DNA of 64,000 bases. Origin: Dermatophagoides farinae (lineage: Eukaryota; Arthropoda; Arachnida; Sarcoptiformes; Pyroglyphidae). Below, one piece after another: positions 1 to 9,578 of this stretch. The notes under the pieces are model-generated. The model worked only from the letters and a program-made list of their open reading frames with translations. It had not been told where the DNA came from and did no database searches. The stretch lies in contig NC_134677.1 of assembly GCF_024713945.1 (NCBI RefSeq), forward strand, positions 6,141,001-6,205,000, read 5' to 3'. Both the position numbers and the translations under genes were made by a program. The stretch's first letter is position 1. Every line of letters begins with the position of its first letter.

Positions 1-1
1 A

Positions 2-988
2 AATTGTACATTAGAGTTATGTCGACCAGATAAAGGTAGTTTCCTCTGCACAAATGGTAGATGCATACCATCAATTTGGTAAGTAAACTAATTCAATCAA
101 ATTAATATCCTCATTCTTGTAATAATAACTCTCCATTTTAGGACATGTGATCGTTCAGCCGATTGTTATGATGGAAGTGATGAGATGCGTTGTCTAAAAA
201 ACAGTGTCATTACTGCAGCCATAATTGGATCGTTAATTTGTGGCCTATTGATTGTGATTGCTATCAGCTGTGGTTGCAAATTAGTCGCGCTTAGACACTT
301 GGAACAATATCGTACAACTATGGCTACGAATGTTTCAAATCCTGCTCCTTTTAGAAATATGGATTTCCCATTTCCATCTTCCGGTGATCTTGATGCCTCA
401 TTATTTCGATTAGAACATTCTGTTTTATTTCGCGAACCACCACCTAGTTATGCATCAACCATGGGAGGATATCATGATGTAAATGGAATAAATAATTCGT
501 ATATGGATCAATATCGAAGATATAGACGTCAAAGACGTTGTCGTCGAATGTTACGACGGCAACATCGAAATGCACAACAACAACAGTCGGTCGTCCCAAT
601 TAACACCTCTACAAATTTGGTCATCAATCCTAGCCATTCAAATGATCATCTAAATGATCAACCAATAAATTCTCCGACTAGTGAGACAACAATTGACATC
701 AATTCGATTGCCATGACGGAAAACACTCCTACAGCTCATCAAGACTATTTTAGACAGATAGAAGATCCAAACAGCAAAAAGAAGGAGGTTCTATCGAATG
801 ATGAAGAGATTATTGATTCTAATAGTGATGTTGATCACAACCACATTCAATCGATAATAGTCGATTCCATAAATACTCAACAACACAGTAACAACAGTGG
901 CAATCAAGACAATCTCAATATTGAGCTCGAACCTATTCCACATCTAAACAATTTCGACTGTGATTCTCAACCACTCATCAATAGATGA
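2..988 (+). CDS. LDL-receptor class A / single-pass receptor, LRP12/LRP3-like (5' truncated)
   Basis: Last two coding exons of a cell-surface receptor whose start lies left of the window. Exon 2..78 joins 142..988 through a short intron (GT at 79, AG at 140-141). The join completes one LDL-receptor class A repeat ending CDRSADCYDGSDEMRC, whose acidic tail is the calcium-binding signature. A membrane segment follows at once (IIGSLICGLLIVIAISCGC), then about 240 cytoplasmic residues. The membrane segment and the following motif EPPPSYAST closely resemble vertebrate LRP12 and LRP3 (APPSYGQLI after the same membrane stretch), as does the C-terminal acidic DCDSQPLI box. The cytoplasmic tail is rich in Asn, Gln and Ser. 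The family acts as an endocytic or signalling receptor with extracellular CUB and LDLa domains, which are not visible here. An AATAAA lies 227 bases after the stop. Assignment to the LRP3/10/12 group is inferred from the membrane-proximal motifs. Confidence 0.8.
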
Positions 989-1342
989 ATTAACGATGAT
1001 TTCTCATATTTTTCGTCATTTATTAATTGTTATAAATCCCTCCAACATTATTTGGTCTCATAGTAAGAACCAACTCATATTTGAACACTAATTCTGCATA
1101 AATACTCACTTTTATCGGTGATTATATTGTTCATATCAATATTATTTTACATTACATCATTATTGTTTTATTGTTATTTATTGTATATTGTCACTTTAAT
1201 CACTTAATCATAAAAATAAATCATGATGAATCATTCTAATCATAAAAAAACAATGATCAAGTAATCATAATAATAATAATTTTAAAATATGACAATCGAT
1301 TAATTAAACTCGATAAAAAATGGTGAATAATGAAATTTTAGT
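989..1342. other. Convergent 3' UTR interval
   Basis: AT-rich stretch between the stops of the LRP12-like receptor (+) and the dual-specificity phosphatase (-). It holds an AATAAA for the plus-strand gene and no open coding sequence that I can support. Confidence 0.6.
1215..1220 (+). terminator. Polyadenylation signal AATAAA of the LRP12-like gene
   Basis: Canonical hexamer 227 bases downstream of the stop codon, in the tail-to-tail interval. Confidence 0.5.
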
Positions 1343-2029
1343 TCATCGATTAACCGATTGTTTTCGTAGTTTAAAATCTAATTCAACCAATTGTTTAAGA
1401 AAGCCTTCATTAGGATAAACACGTCTATTTTGTTTAACTATTTTGATAGCATCTTCAATGGTCATTGAATGTTGTTTCATGAGATATGCAATCGTAATTG
1501 TTGCCGAACGACTAATGCCCGCCAAACAATGTATTAGAATTTTACCACCATTTTTCATGGCATCGTCGATGAATTCAATTGATTCGTCGAAATAACGTGC
1601 AATGTTTTCCGTACAAATATCATCCAGTTCTAGCCCTTTGAATTTGATTTTGTAATCTTGATAATATTCCTGGTCAAATTTCATGTCATTATATGTCAAA
1701 CAATGATTAAGAGCACAATTCAAGACATGAGTAACGCCAATATCTTTCAAAAACGGTTTAGATCGAGCAGCATATCTGTTATGAAATCGATTTATATTAA
1801 TATTATGCACAGGAATGTTAAGCAAAAGAACTTACATGTTTCCAATAATAATATTGGGAAAAACTTCATGACAGTCGATGAAATTTTTATACGTGCTGAA
1901 GCTATCTGTATTACGCCATTTATCTGCTTTTGGAATATACCGCTCATCAGTCATAGTTGATCGTAAAATATTTTCGACGTGAAATAATTTTTGTTTAAAA
2001 TCTGATAATGAATATTCAACATCCATCAT
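1343..2029 (-). CDS. Atypical dual-specificity phosphatase (DUSP3/13/26 type)
   Basis: Two-exon gene: 2029..1836 and 1775..1343, with a 60-nt GT/AG intron; 208 residues as modelled. The splice joins PNIIIGN to YAARSKPFLKDIGVTHVLN, the classic opening of atypical DUSPs. The active-site loop HCLAGISRS places catalytic Cys148 and Arg154, followed by the family end motif NEGFLKQLVELDFKL. The general-acid Asp should lie in the LELDDICTENIARYF segment. It is expected to dephosphorylate Tyr and Thr/Ser on MAP-kinase-type substrates in the cytosol; the substrate cannot be read from the sequence. The frame is open to a TAA just past 2104, but the first ATG in it is at 2029, so either that is the start or an upstream exon supplies it. 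Closest family member is DUSP3/DUSP13/DUSP26 by motif spacing; the exact orthologue is uncertain. Confidence 0.85.
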
Positions 2030-2630
2030 AAATTTGTTAAATCGAGAATAAATTTTTTGAATAAATTCGAAGAAAAAATTAAAAACTTCCTGTCTATTCG
2101 TCAATAACGGTGAAAGTTAAATTGCTCGATATAAGTGGAAATTAGATACAGTATTGTGATGCTGGAGAACCTTGTGTAGAAAAAAAAAATGAAAAATGTT
2201 TTCGGTTGTTCGCCAATAACATTTTTATTATCAACAGAAAACACGAATCCTTTTTAGATGCAACTGAGCATGAGTTGCTGATACATCATTTATATCGCAT
2301 ATGATGATAAATACCGGGCTAGATGTTAAGAATATCTGTTATAACCATGGCCTTAAATGTTGGTTAGTAGGATGTATTTCGTATATTATAACAATTAAAA
2401 GTATGATCGATTGGTTAAAAATGTCATGACAATTAATGATAATTGTAATAATATATTAATCTTCTTTATAACTGTTCATGATAATAATTTCTTTTGTTTC
2501 AATAATGTCCATGAATGAAATCAAGCCTACGCCATGATATTTCGATGACAAAAAAATCTTTTTGGACTTTCTTCTTGATAGCAAAATTCAAGAGTTGTAG
2601 GATGATGTTGGTTATGGCAGATTTCTGACT
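2030..2630. other. Interval between DUSP 5' side and HTD2 3' side
   Basis: AT-rich sequence holding the likely 5' UTR and promoter of the phosphatase and the 3' UTR of HTD2. No further gene is supportable. Confidence 0.5.
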
Positions 2631-3354
2631 TCAAGGACGAAACAATATTTTTGCCATGCCTTCCGTCACTTTCTGAATTGCAATCATAACAACCATTCAT
2701 AGAAATTGAATATAAAAAAAAAAATAATTAGTAACACACGATTATTGAAAAAACATCATGATGATCGACAATAATTATGGTAGATGAAAAAAAGCACCTT
2801 GCCGTCCATTGTTAGACATTCATATTGACAGAAATAAATGTTACGTTTGCGATCTGCAATTGTTACTTTGGTGATGAATTTCTCGCCTACAAATACTATA
2901 CAAAAGAAAAAAAAATTATTATATAATCTTTGATTCTGCATATGAACTCACAGGGATTAGGAAAATGTAAATCTTGTTCTATTAGGATGCTACCATACCC
3001 CGGAAGTTTTGTTCCAATTAAAGAAGATATGACCCTAACAATATGCAAAAAAATTAATTTGATCTATAAACTAATCAATAAAATTATTTACCCATTGATG
3101 AGAGAACCATGAACTATTGGTTTTGCAAAATTTCTTTGAATTGCTGAAGATTCATTTAGATGAATGGGATTATCATCATGAGTTAAACGAGCGAAAAGGG
3201 CCACATCTTCCTGAGTGAATAATCTTTCTATCTGTACGGAATCACCAATGTCGATTTTTTGACGATTAAAATGTCCATTTGTTGTGATAAATGTTCTCGT
3301 ATGAAAAATCTTAGCAGACGAATAAAATATTTTACGGAATAATGTAAATTTCAT
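2631..3354 (-). CDS. HTD2: Hydroxyacyl-thioester dehydratase type 2, mitochondrial
   Basis: Four exons on the minus strand: 3354..3092, 3034..2952, 2895..2798 and 2672..2631. All have GT/AG borders and they close in frame to 161 residues (human HTD2 is 168). It is a single MaoC-type hot-dog domain. The dehydratase signature reads FARLTHDDNPIHLN, with catalytic Asp and His, followed by VHGSLINGVISSLIGTKLPG. The family performs the 3-hydroxyacyl-ACP dehydration step of mitochondrial type II fatty acid synthesis, which supplies lipoic acid. The N-terminus (MKFTLFRKIFYSSAKIFHTR) is basic, hydroxylated and free of acidic residues, as in a mitochondrial targeting peptide. In vertebrates HTD2 shares a bicistronic mRNA with RPP14; here it stands alone. 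Its ATG is 128 bases from that of CIAPIN1 on the other strand, implying a shared promoter. Confidence 0.92.
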
Positions 3355-3482
3355 TTTTTCGCAGAATTTCTATTCTTTAGTTGCAAATGGCATAACGTTC
3401 TTTATGAGAAGCGAAACGGCCAACGTGACTTGTCATTTTATTTGCTCATCATCAATCAATATTTATAAAACTTTTATCCAAG
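3355..3482. promoter_or_regulatory. Probable bidirectional promoter HTD2 / CIAPIN1
   Basis: Only 128 bases separate the two divergent start codons, so both 5' UTRs and core promoters must lie here or overlap the coding starts. No TATA box placed convincingly for either gene. Confidence 0.5.
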
Positions 3483-4263
3483 ATGGACTTTTCAGATTGT
3501 AAAGAATGTCTAACTGTCCTCTCATTGGACCAATCTTTAGATGAGAAATTGTTGAAAAATTCTTATGTATCTAATATTTGTTGCAAAAGCAAATTAACAA
3601 TTGCCATAAACGATCTCCCGTCAGAGAAAGGTGAATTTCTTATTTTCTAATATTTTTATTCATAAAATCTTTATCTAATCTATAGAAGCATACGACGCCA
3701 TATTCACCGTCGAACAGTCATTTACTGATGAACAATTGAAGCATTTATACAAATTATTGAAACCTAGATCCAAATTTGTAATCGTAAGATCTCGTCAGGT
3801 TTCCAATTTGACATTCCTAATAAAATCAAATGGATTTGTGGTGGATAGAAATGAGCAAGATTTAATCTTAGCACATAAACCCGAATATGAAATTGGTTCG
3901 GCTGTCGAAATTGATACCAAAAAAATTTGGACATTGGCAGCGGATGAAATCACTGATGGCGACCTGATCGATGATGATGAATTGTTGGACGAACAAGACA
4001 AAATGAAACCGAAAGCTGAAGATTTGCGTGTCTGTGCAACAACAAAACAGAGGAAAGCATGTGCCAATTGTTCGTGTGGTTTGAAAGAAGAGCTTGAAAA
4101 AAGTGAGATGGATAAAATTCGTTCCAATAGTCAAAATCTTAAATCTTCATGTGGAAACTGTTATCTGGGCGATGCATTCCGTTGTGAAAGTTGCCCATAT
4201 CGTGGCTTTCCTGCATTCAAACCAGGCGAAAAAGTAATTTTAAACAACATGGATGATTTGTAG
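3483..4263 (+). CDS. CIAPIN1: Anamorsin, Fe-S scaffold of cytosolic Fe-S assembly
   Basis: Two exons, 3483..3630 and 3686..4263, with a 55-nt GT/AG intron; 241 residues. The N-terminal part is a degenerate methyltransferase-like fold, shorter than in the 312-residue human protein. An acidic linker (around [17 protein letters not shown]) precedes two Fe-S motifs. Motif A is C-x8-C-x2-C-x-C ([15 protein letters not shown]), which binds a 2Fe-2S cluster in the family. Motif B is C-x2-C-x7-C-x2-C ([15 protein letters not shown]), the 4Fe-4S or second-cluster site. Both are intact. The family works with the diflavin reductase NDOR1 (yeast Dre2-Tah18) to pass electrons into cytosolic Fe-S protein assembly. 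Transcribed divergently from HTD2 and convergently with BLOC1S4. Confidence 0.95.
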
Positions 4264-4278
4264 AATTCATGAAAATCA

Positions 4279-4284
4279 TTTATT
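4279..4284 (-). terminator. Polyadenylation signal of BLOC1S4 (AATAAA on minus strand)
   Basis: TTTATT on the plus strand, 40 bases beyond the BLOC1S4 stop, inside the 60-base gap to CIAPIN1. Confidence 0.45.
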
Positions 4285-4306
4285 AAAGAATACATTTTTA
4301 TTGTAG

Positions 4307-4312
4307 AATAAA
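4307..4312 (+). terminator. Polyadenylation signal AATAAA of CIAPIN1
   Basis: 44 bases after the CIAPIN1 stop. It lies beyond the oppositely oriented BLOC1S4 signal, so the two 3' UTRs must overlap. Confidence 0.5.
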
Positions 4313-4323
4313 AACAAACATGC

Positions 4324-4882
4324 TTAAAATATTGTTTTTAACAATTCTTCTGTTTTAAAAATATCCTGAGGTATATATCGGAATCGTGATTGTGATTCCG
4401 ATGATTGGTTACCACTTGTCAGAATGGAGAACAATTTTTTAACTGTACTCGTTTTGGCTCCCATCATTTTTTCTGCTCTACTTACTTCACGTTCCATCAG
4501 TGAGACTTGTATACTAACATGATTCACAATTTTTTCTAATTTATCAATGAATGCAAACAATTTTCGACATTCGTCTATTTTGGAAAATAAAACCATCGAT
4601 AATCGATCGACACATTGATTGCCATTATTTCGAATTTGTTCAATAAGACCATAGAATTCTTCCATATGAGTCAATAGATTTTCCAACAATTCATCCAGTT
4701 CTTCAATCTATAAAAAATAGTAAAAAATTAATTTAATTATTATATTATAACAATCCTCATGTAATGCTCACTTGAGCAGTAGGCCTTAGTTGAAAATATT
4801 TGGCATAATCATTCATTAATTGTTTGGAAAGATGATCTAGATATTCATTTGGTTGGTACAACTCGCCCTTTTTTTTCATCAT
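4324..4882 (-). CDS. BLOC1S4: BLOC-1 subunit 4 (cappuccino)
   Basis: Two exons: 4882..4772 and 4707..4324, intron 64 nt, 164 residues as modelled. The C-terminal exon is a long coiled coil. IDKLEKIVNHVSIQVSLMER followed by EVSRAEKMMG matches the cappuccino signature (KVDRLEAFVKMVG, then LEADVLQAERDHG). The protein is a subunit of the octameric BLOC-1 complex, which sorts cargo from endosomes to lysosome-related organelles. The start is uncertain. An ATG at 4949 opens a plausible acidic N-terminus (MSSNLSSNKNN, then DLEDDEKK) but that frame ends after an A8 run near 4870. The modelled start, ATG at 4882, is in the frame that splices correctly and gives MMKKKGELYQPNEYL. One A fewer in the run would join the two frames, so an assembly error or a recent frameshift is possible. 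Confidence 0.8.
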
Positions 4883-5170
4883 CTTCAAGATCAATATTCT
4901 GGAATTCTGAAATTAAATTATTCTTATTCGAAGAAAGATTGGAAGACATTGTTTACAAAAATGTCAGTTAACCCAAAACATCTCAATTATTATTAGAAAA
5001 AGTTGCAACAGAGGGCATTGAAAATAATTATTGGAAACAACTTGGATTTGAATTTCAAACGAGACAATGTATATTACTTTTATATCAAAAAAAAAATTGT
5101 ATACAAAAACAAAGAAATGCTCAGTAAAATTTTTTATATTTTTATTTAATAGTAATATGAAATCATCTCA

Positions 5171-6335
5171 TTATTCTTTCTTCCTCCTTTGTCGTGGTGA
5201 ACTTGGCTTGGCCGGATTGGGCGATTTATCTTGTACAAAAAAAAAGAATTAAAAATCAAGTTTATTTTAGATAAAAAAAATGGGCATTACTTAATTGTTT
5301 CATGTAGTATTTGGAACCTTCTTTGGGAAGCCAATCAAGATCAACATCCTCATGATTTGAAGTTCCAGTTTCATATTTTGGTTTCGAAGATGATGGCATT
5401 GGAATGTGTTTTTTCTGGAAAAAAATATACATTAATTGAAAAATTTAAATATTTGGTATGAATTAAAATATTTACGCCATATGATTGGAATAATTGGTAG
5501 ATTCCAACAAGAGCAAGTACAGCAAGACCAGCCAAAACGATAAAAAGGAAAAATGTTTCACTATCTAATCCTTCATCCAATTCGAAAATGTTGACAGTTT
5601 CATTGAAAACTGGAGTCAAATATTGAACATTGTCTGCATCTCGGTAATAAAGATTGATGGTCAATCCATATGGTCGAGGACTATAGGCTTCACTGACAAA
5701 AAATTGATAGCTAAAAGTAACCTCTTGTTTTGGTTTGACCAATCGATTGTAAGCCAATGCCGAAAACTGAAATATAAAAAATAAATCAGTATATATGATT
5801 TTGATTTGATAGAAAACAAAAGCATACATTCTGCAAATAATAGCTGAAATCAGCAGAATATCTGAACGAGGCATCCATAGTGTCGACAAAGAAATCCTTT
5901 TGACCTTTATTCATAAAACCAACCAAAAAATGTACTTCTTTTCCAACAGGCAATTCTGTGTTCAAAATTATCGTGGTTATAAAAATTGTTTCACAAGAAA
6001 AGATTTTCAATAAATTACCTAGTCCATTTCCTAGAGGTTTAGTAAACATGTAAGTTATATCAGCATCCGGTGAATTTCTGTATCCTTCAGATGAAAGTGT
6101 AGAATCGTCTTCTTCTTCGGTTTTGATGACATCTCCTGTTTCAACATTCACATCGGAATCTTCTCCTTCAACTGGATCATCTTCAACAGCTTTCACATTA
6201 AAATTGTTGGCTACATAAAAATAAAAATTAGATATTCTCTTTTCTTGTGTATGAAACGGAAATACCATTATTGAATAGGGTAAGAAGTGGCAAAATGAAC
6301 AAAAAAGCCAAGAGTATATTCCGTATTAAATTCAT
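5171..6335 (-). CDS. SSR1: Translocon-associated protein subunit alpha
   Basis: Six exons: 6335..6266, 6210..6019, 5955..5828, 5766..5476, 5414..5291 and 5229..5171. All introns are 55-63 nt except the last (61 nt at 5230-5290), all are GT/AG, and they close to 287 residues (human SSR1 is 286). A signal peptide (NILLAFLFILPLLTLF) precedes a very acidic luminal segment. Then comes the conserved core ELPVGKEVHFLVGFMNKG and DASFRYSADFSYYLQN, and a membrane span (FFLFIVLAGLAVLALVGIYQ). The cytosolic tail is basic and ends PSSPRQRRKKE. The family is part of the TRAP complex bound to Sec61 in the ER membrane and assists translocation and topogenesis of some secretory proteins. Head to head with USP46. 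Confidence 0.95.
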
Positions 6336-6793
6336 TGTCGAGTTTAGTAGTCAAAACAAAATAACCGATAACAGAATATTTCCGTATGAAATTCAATGAG
6401 GAATGGTTATAATCAAAATAATGTGACCAAGTATGAGAATTTGTTTATTTAGCCAGAAATTTTTTTTTGTGGTTTTAATATTCAATGAAGACGACGACAA
6501 CTTTAAGTCACACCACGTCATACTTCCAGGTGGCATGCCTTGTCGATTTTTTCTATAGACAGACATCAAAACGAAAAGCAACCGGTCTTTGAGTCGAAGA
6601 CAGCGATTGACATCTAGCGTCCATGATAATCAAACTCATATATAAACTACTAACATGGTATTAACAGTTGATCATCAATTGGGAAGAAAAATTTATTGTC
6701 TGAATTTTTGTTAAATTTTAATATGCTAAATTCTTGAATATTGTCAATCTGCAATCCCCTAAGATAAATTTATTATATCCATTTTTTTCAAAA
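6336..6793. promoter_or_regulatory. Divergent promoter interval SSR1 / USP46
   Basis: 458 bases between opposed start codons. It contains a GC-richer patch around 6,485-6,620, unlike the flanking AT tracts, which is the likeliest promoter core. No known motif could be assigned. Confidence 0.4.
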
Positions 6794-7855
6794 ATGGGCA
6801 ACAATGCTTCACAACTTGAAAAAGATATTGGCTATGATCAATTTCCGGCGAATGAACATTATTTTGGTTTGGTTAATTTTGGCAATACTTGTTATTGTAA
6901 TTCGGTATTACAAGCCCTATATTTTTGTAAACCATTTCGAGATAAAGTTTTGGAATATAAAAACAAGAATAAACGAAATAATCGCGAAACATTGCTCACA
7001 TGCTTGGCCGATTTATTCTATTCAATAGCTACGCAAAAGAAAAAAACTGGCACTATACCACCGAAAAAATTCATTACACGATTACGTAAAGAAAATGAAG
7101 TGTTCGACAATTATATGCAACAAGATGCACATGAATTCCTTAATTATCTTCTTAATACAATCGCCGATTTATTGAGCGCAGAAAAAGCATCCGAACAGCA
7201 ACATAATGGATTGGACATCGAAAACAAGAATGCTCAAAATCAGAAAACATGGGTTCATGATATATTTCAGGGTACGTTAACCAATGAAACACGATGTCTC
7301 AACTGTGAATCATTATCATCAAAAGATGAAGATTTTCTCGATCTAAGTGTCGACGTTGATCAAAACACATCTATAACTCAATGTTTGCGTGTGTTCTCCA
7401 ATACTGAAACTCTTAGCTCCGAACATAAATATTATTGTGAGAATTGTTGCTCCAAACAAGAAGCACAAAAAAGAATGCGTATCAAAAAATTGCCAATGAT
7501 ATTAGCATTACATTTGAAGCGTTTCAAGTATACAGAAAGTCAAAATCGCCATACAAAATTATCGTATCGTGTTGTTTTTCCTTTGGAACTACGGTTATTC
7601 AACAAATCCAATAATGATGATAGTAGTGATCGATTATATGATCTAGTTGCCGTCGTTATTCATTGCGGTACTGGGCCGAATCGTGGCCATTATATCAGTA
7701 TTGTAAAATCTTTTGGATTCTGGTTGCTCTTCGATGATGATATTGTCGACAAAATTGATCCATCAACTATTGAAGATTTTTTCGGATTAACAAGTGATAC
7801 ACAAAAGAATAGTGAATCAGGTTATATTCTTTTTTATCAGAGCAGAGATTTTTGA
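6794..7855 (+). CDS. USP46: Ubiquitin carboxyl-terminal hydrolase 46/12
   Basis: Intronless coding sequence of 353 residues, highly similar along its length to vertebrate USP46/USP12. The Cys box is [20 protein letters not shown] with catalytic Cys33. The His box is [13 protein letters not shown] (His299), followed by LLFDDDIV. Two zinc-ribbon pairs (CLNCE and CENCC) form the finger. The enzyme removes ubiquitin from substrates and in animals is activated by the WD-repeat proteins WDR48 (UAF1) and WDR20. The start was chosen at [13 protein letters not shown], which aligns with MGTNASALEKDIG of USP46. The frame is open 60 bases upstream but without an ATG. In some orthologues a short extra N-terminus comes from another exon. 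Confidence 0.95.
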   Translation: MGNNASQLEKDIGYDQFPANEHYFGLVNFGNTCYCNSVLQALYFCKPFRDKVLEYKNKNKRNNRETLLTCLADLFYSIATQKKKTGTIPPKKFITRLRKENEVFDNYMQQDAHEFLNYLLNTIADLLSAEKASEQQHNGLDIENKNAQNQKTWVHDIFQGTLTNETRCLNCESLSSKDEDFLDLSVDVDQNTSITQCLRVFSNTETLSSEHKYYCENCCSKQEAQKRMRIKKLPMILALHLKRFKYTESQNRHTKLSYRVVFPLELRLFNKSNNDDSSDRLYDLVAVVIHCGTGPNRGHYISIVKSFGFWLLFDDDIVDKIDPSTIEDFFGLTSDTQKNSESGYILFYQSRDF

Positions 7856-8376
7856 CTTGAATTATTTTAGTTTCAAACGATAAACAAAGACAAAAATGTT
7901 CTTTTCGTTATAATTGTTAATTTTTTTCTTACTCATATTTAGTCATATTTGTTAAATTAATTTTTTTTTATAAAGAAAAATTGATAATTTTTCAGGAAAA
8001 AATATGTGATATATTATTTCCTTATACAATAGGCAACAAATATTGTTGGCTATTTTTAAAATTCATAAAACATTTGTAATTTATTTGCGAAATCAAGATC
8101 TTTTAAAGGATTTGTAATTAATTTTTTTTTCTTGAATAAAATTCCGTTTGTGTTCAATTTTGAGAGTCGAAATCTGAGACATTGCGTAACAATACAATGT
8201 TGTCAATGAATAAAAGTCCGTTATGACTCATATAAACATCTTTTCAAGGCAATTTTTGTTGGCAATATTTATATATTGTTTTGATTTTCGAAATTTTCTC
8301 GTTTTTTCCTCACTATTTGATATTTTTCTATTCTATTTATTTTTAAGAGTTTTTGTTGTTGTTGTAGTTTTTCAAA
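7856..8376. other. USP46 3' UTR and galectin upstream region
   Basis: Very AT-rich; contains the USP46 3' end and the galectin promoter. No other feature is visible. Confidence 0.5.
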
Positions 8377-9450
8377 ATGGATTCCATTTTGAAAAAATCA
8401 AAAAAACTTATCGATTCTGTTGTAACTTTACCATCAAACAAAAACGTATGTAATAATTCATTTATTTGTAATTGATTTATAATAATTCGTATTTTATTTA
8501 TTTCAACAATGTTATAGTCTAAAAGTCGTTATCTTAGCCTGAATGAAGGCCTTACACAAAACACTCGAATCTGGATTGAAGGCAAAGTCAATCCAGCTGC
8601 TTCAAGATTCGAAATCAATTTATGGTGTGCATCAGTGGTCAACGAAGATCTGGTCAAAAATGGTGATATCGCTATGCATTTTTGTGTCCATTCATCTGCC
8701 GGTTACGCATTGCTAAATTCGAGAACTGGCAAAATCTGGGGACAAGAGGAAAGAACAGCCAGAGGACGGTTACCACGGCCGCTGCTTCAGAATCAAAATT
8801 TTCGTTTATGTATCGAGGCTGAACCTACTCAATATCGAATTGATGTCAATGATAATGAATTTGTGACATTCATTCATCGTCATTCATTCGAAAGCGTTGG
8901 TCTTCTAAGCTATGATGGTGATTTTGAAGTCGAAAATATTTTTATACAGCCACCACCTGCTATGGTAAGCGCTCCTTTAGCCGAGGATAGTCATGTTGTG
9001 AAAGACTTAAAATGGCCAAAACTTCCTCTTTTATTGCCAATCAAATCAGGGCTTCAAGTTGGAATGATATTTGCCATTGATGGCCGTGTGACAGGCAATC
9101 GTTTCGATATTAGCTTCTACCAGGGTTCCAATCCTTACGAAGATCATAATGCAAATGTTCCATTTCATATGGAAATATACATGGATTCCAAGGCAATTGT
9201 ACGAAATTCTAATCAACTAAAACAATGGTGTCAACCAGAAAAAGAACTTACACATTTTCCATTCTTTGGTCATAGCGCATTCAATATGCAAATCCGAGTT
9301 GAAGGTAACCGATACCAAGTGATTGTTGGTGGCCGTTACGTTTTCGATTTTTATCATCGCATTAGTGCCTTGACAACTATTAACCATCTTTGCATTCATG
9401 GTGGTGTAGAAATTCATTCATTAATCATAACAATACCGCCTCTTCAATGA
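8377..9450 (+). CDS. Tandem-repeat galectin with altered sugar-binding residues
   Basis: Two exons: 8377..8445 (23 codons) and 8518..9450; 333 residues. There are two galectin domains joined by a short linker near QPPPAMVSAPLAEDSH. Domain 1 keeps NSRTGKIWGQEER, matching the family's N, W and ExR positions. However, the HxNxR strand reads HFCVH, so the galactose-contacting Asn and Arg are replaced. Domain 2 keeps VRNS and the Trp, but its HxNxR position is HMEIY and its EER position is degenerate. There is no signal peptide, as usual for galectins, which leave the cell by a non-classical route. The fold assignment is firm; beta-galactoside binding is doubtful. It overlaps XRN1 in the 3' UTR. 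Confidence 0.88.
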
Positions 9451-9503
9451 TTATTAACATTTTTAATTGAACATTATAACTTATGTAATCAAAAACACCA
9501 TGA

Positions 9504-9509
9504 TTTATT
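9504..9509 (-). terminator. Polyadenylation signal of XRN1 (AATAAA on minus strand)
   Basis: TTTATT on the plus strand, 70 bases beyond the XRN1 stop, inside the galectin 3' UTR. Confidence 0.45.
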
Positions 9510-9562
9510 TTCGTTAAATTTCATTTTTTTTAACATTATTATCAAAAAAAAAATCAAATCCA

Positions 9563-9568
9563 AATAAA
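9563..9568 (+). terminator. Polyadenylation signal AATAAA of the galectin gene
   Basis: 113 bases after the galectin stop and only 11 bases before the XRN1 stop codon on the other strand, so the mature 3' ends overlap. Confidence 0.5.
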
Positions 9569-9578
9569 TTTTAAATTA

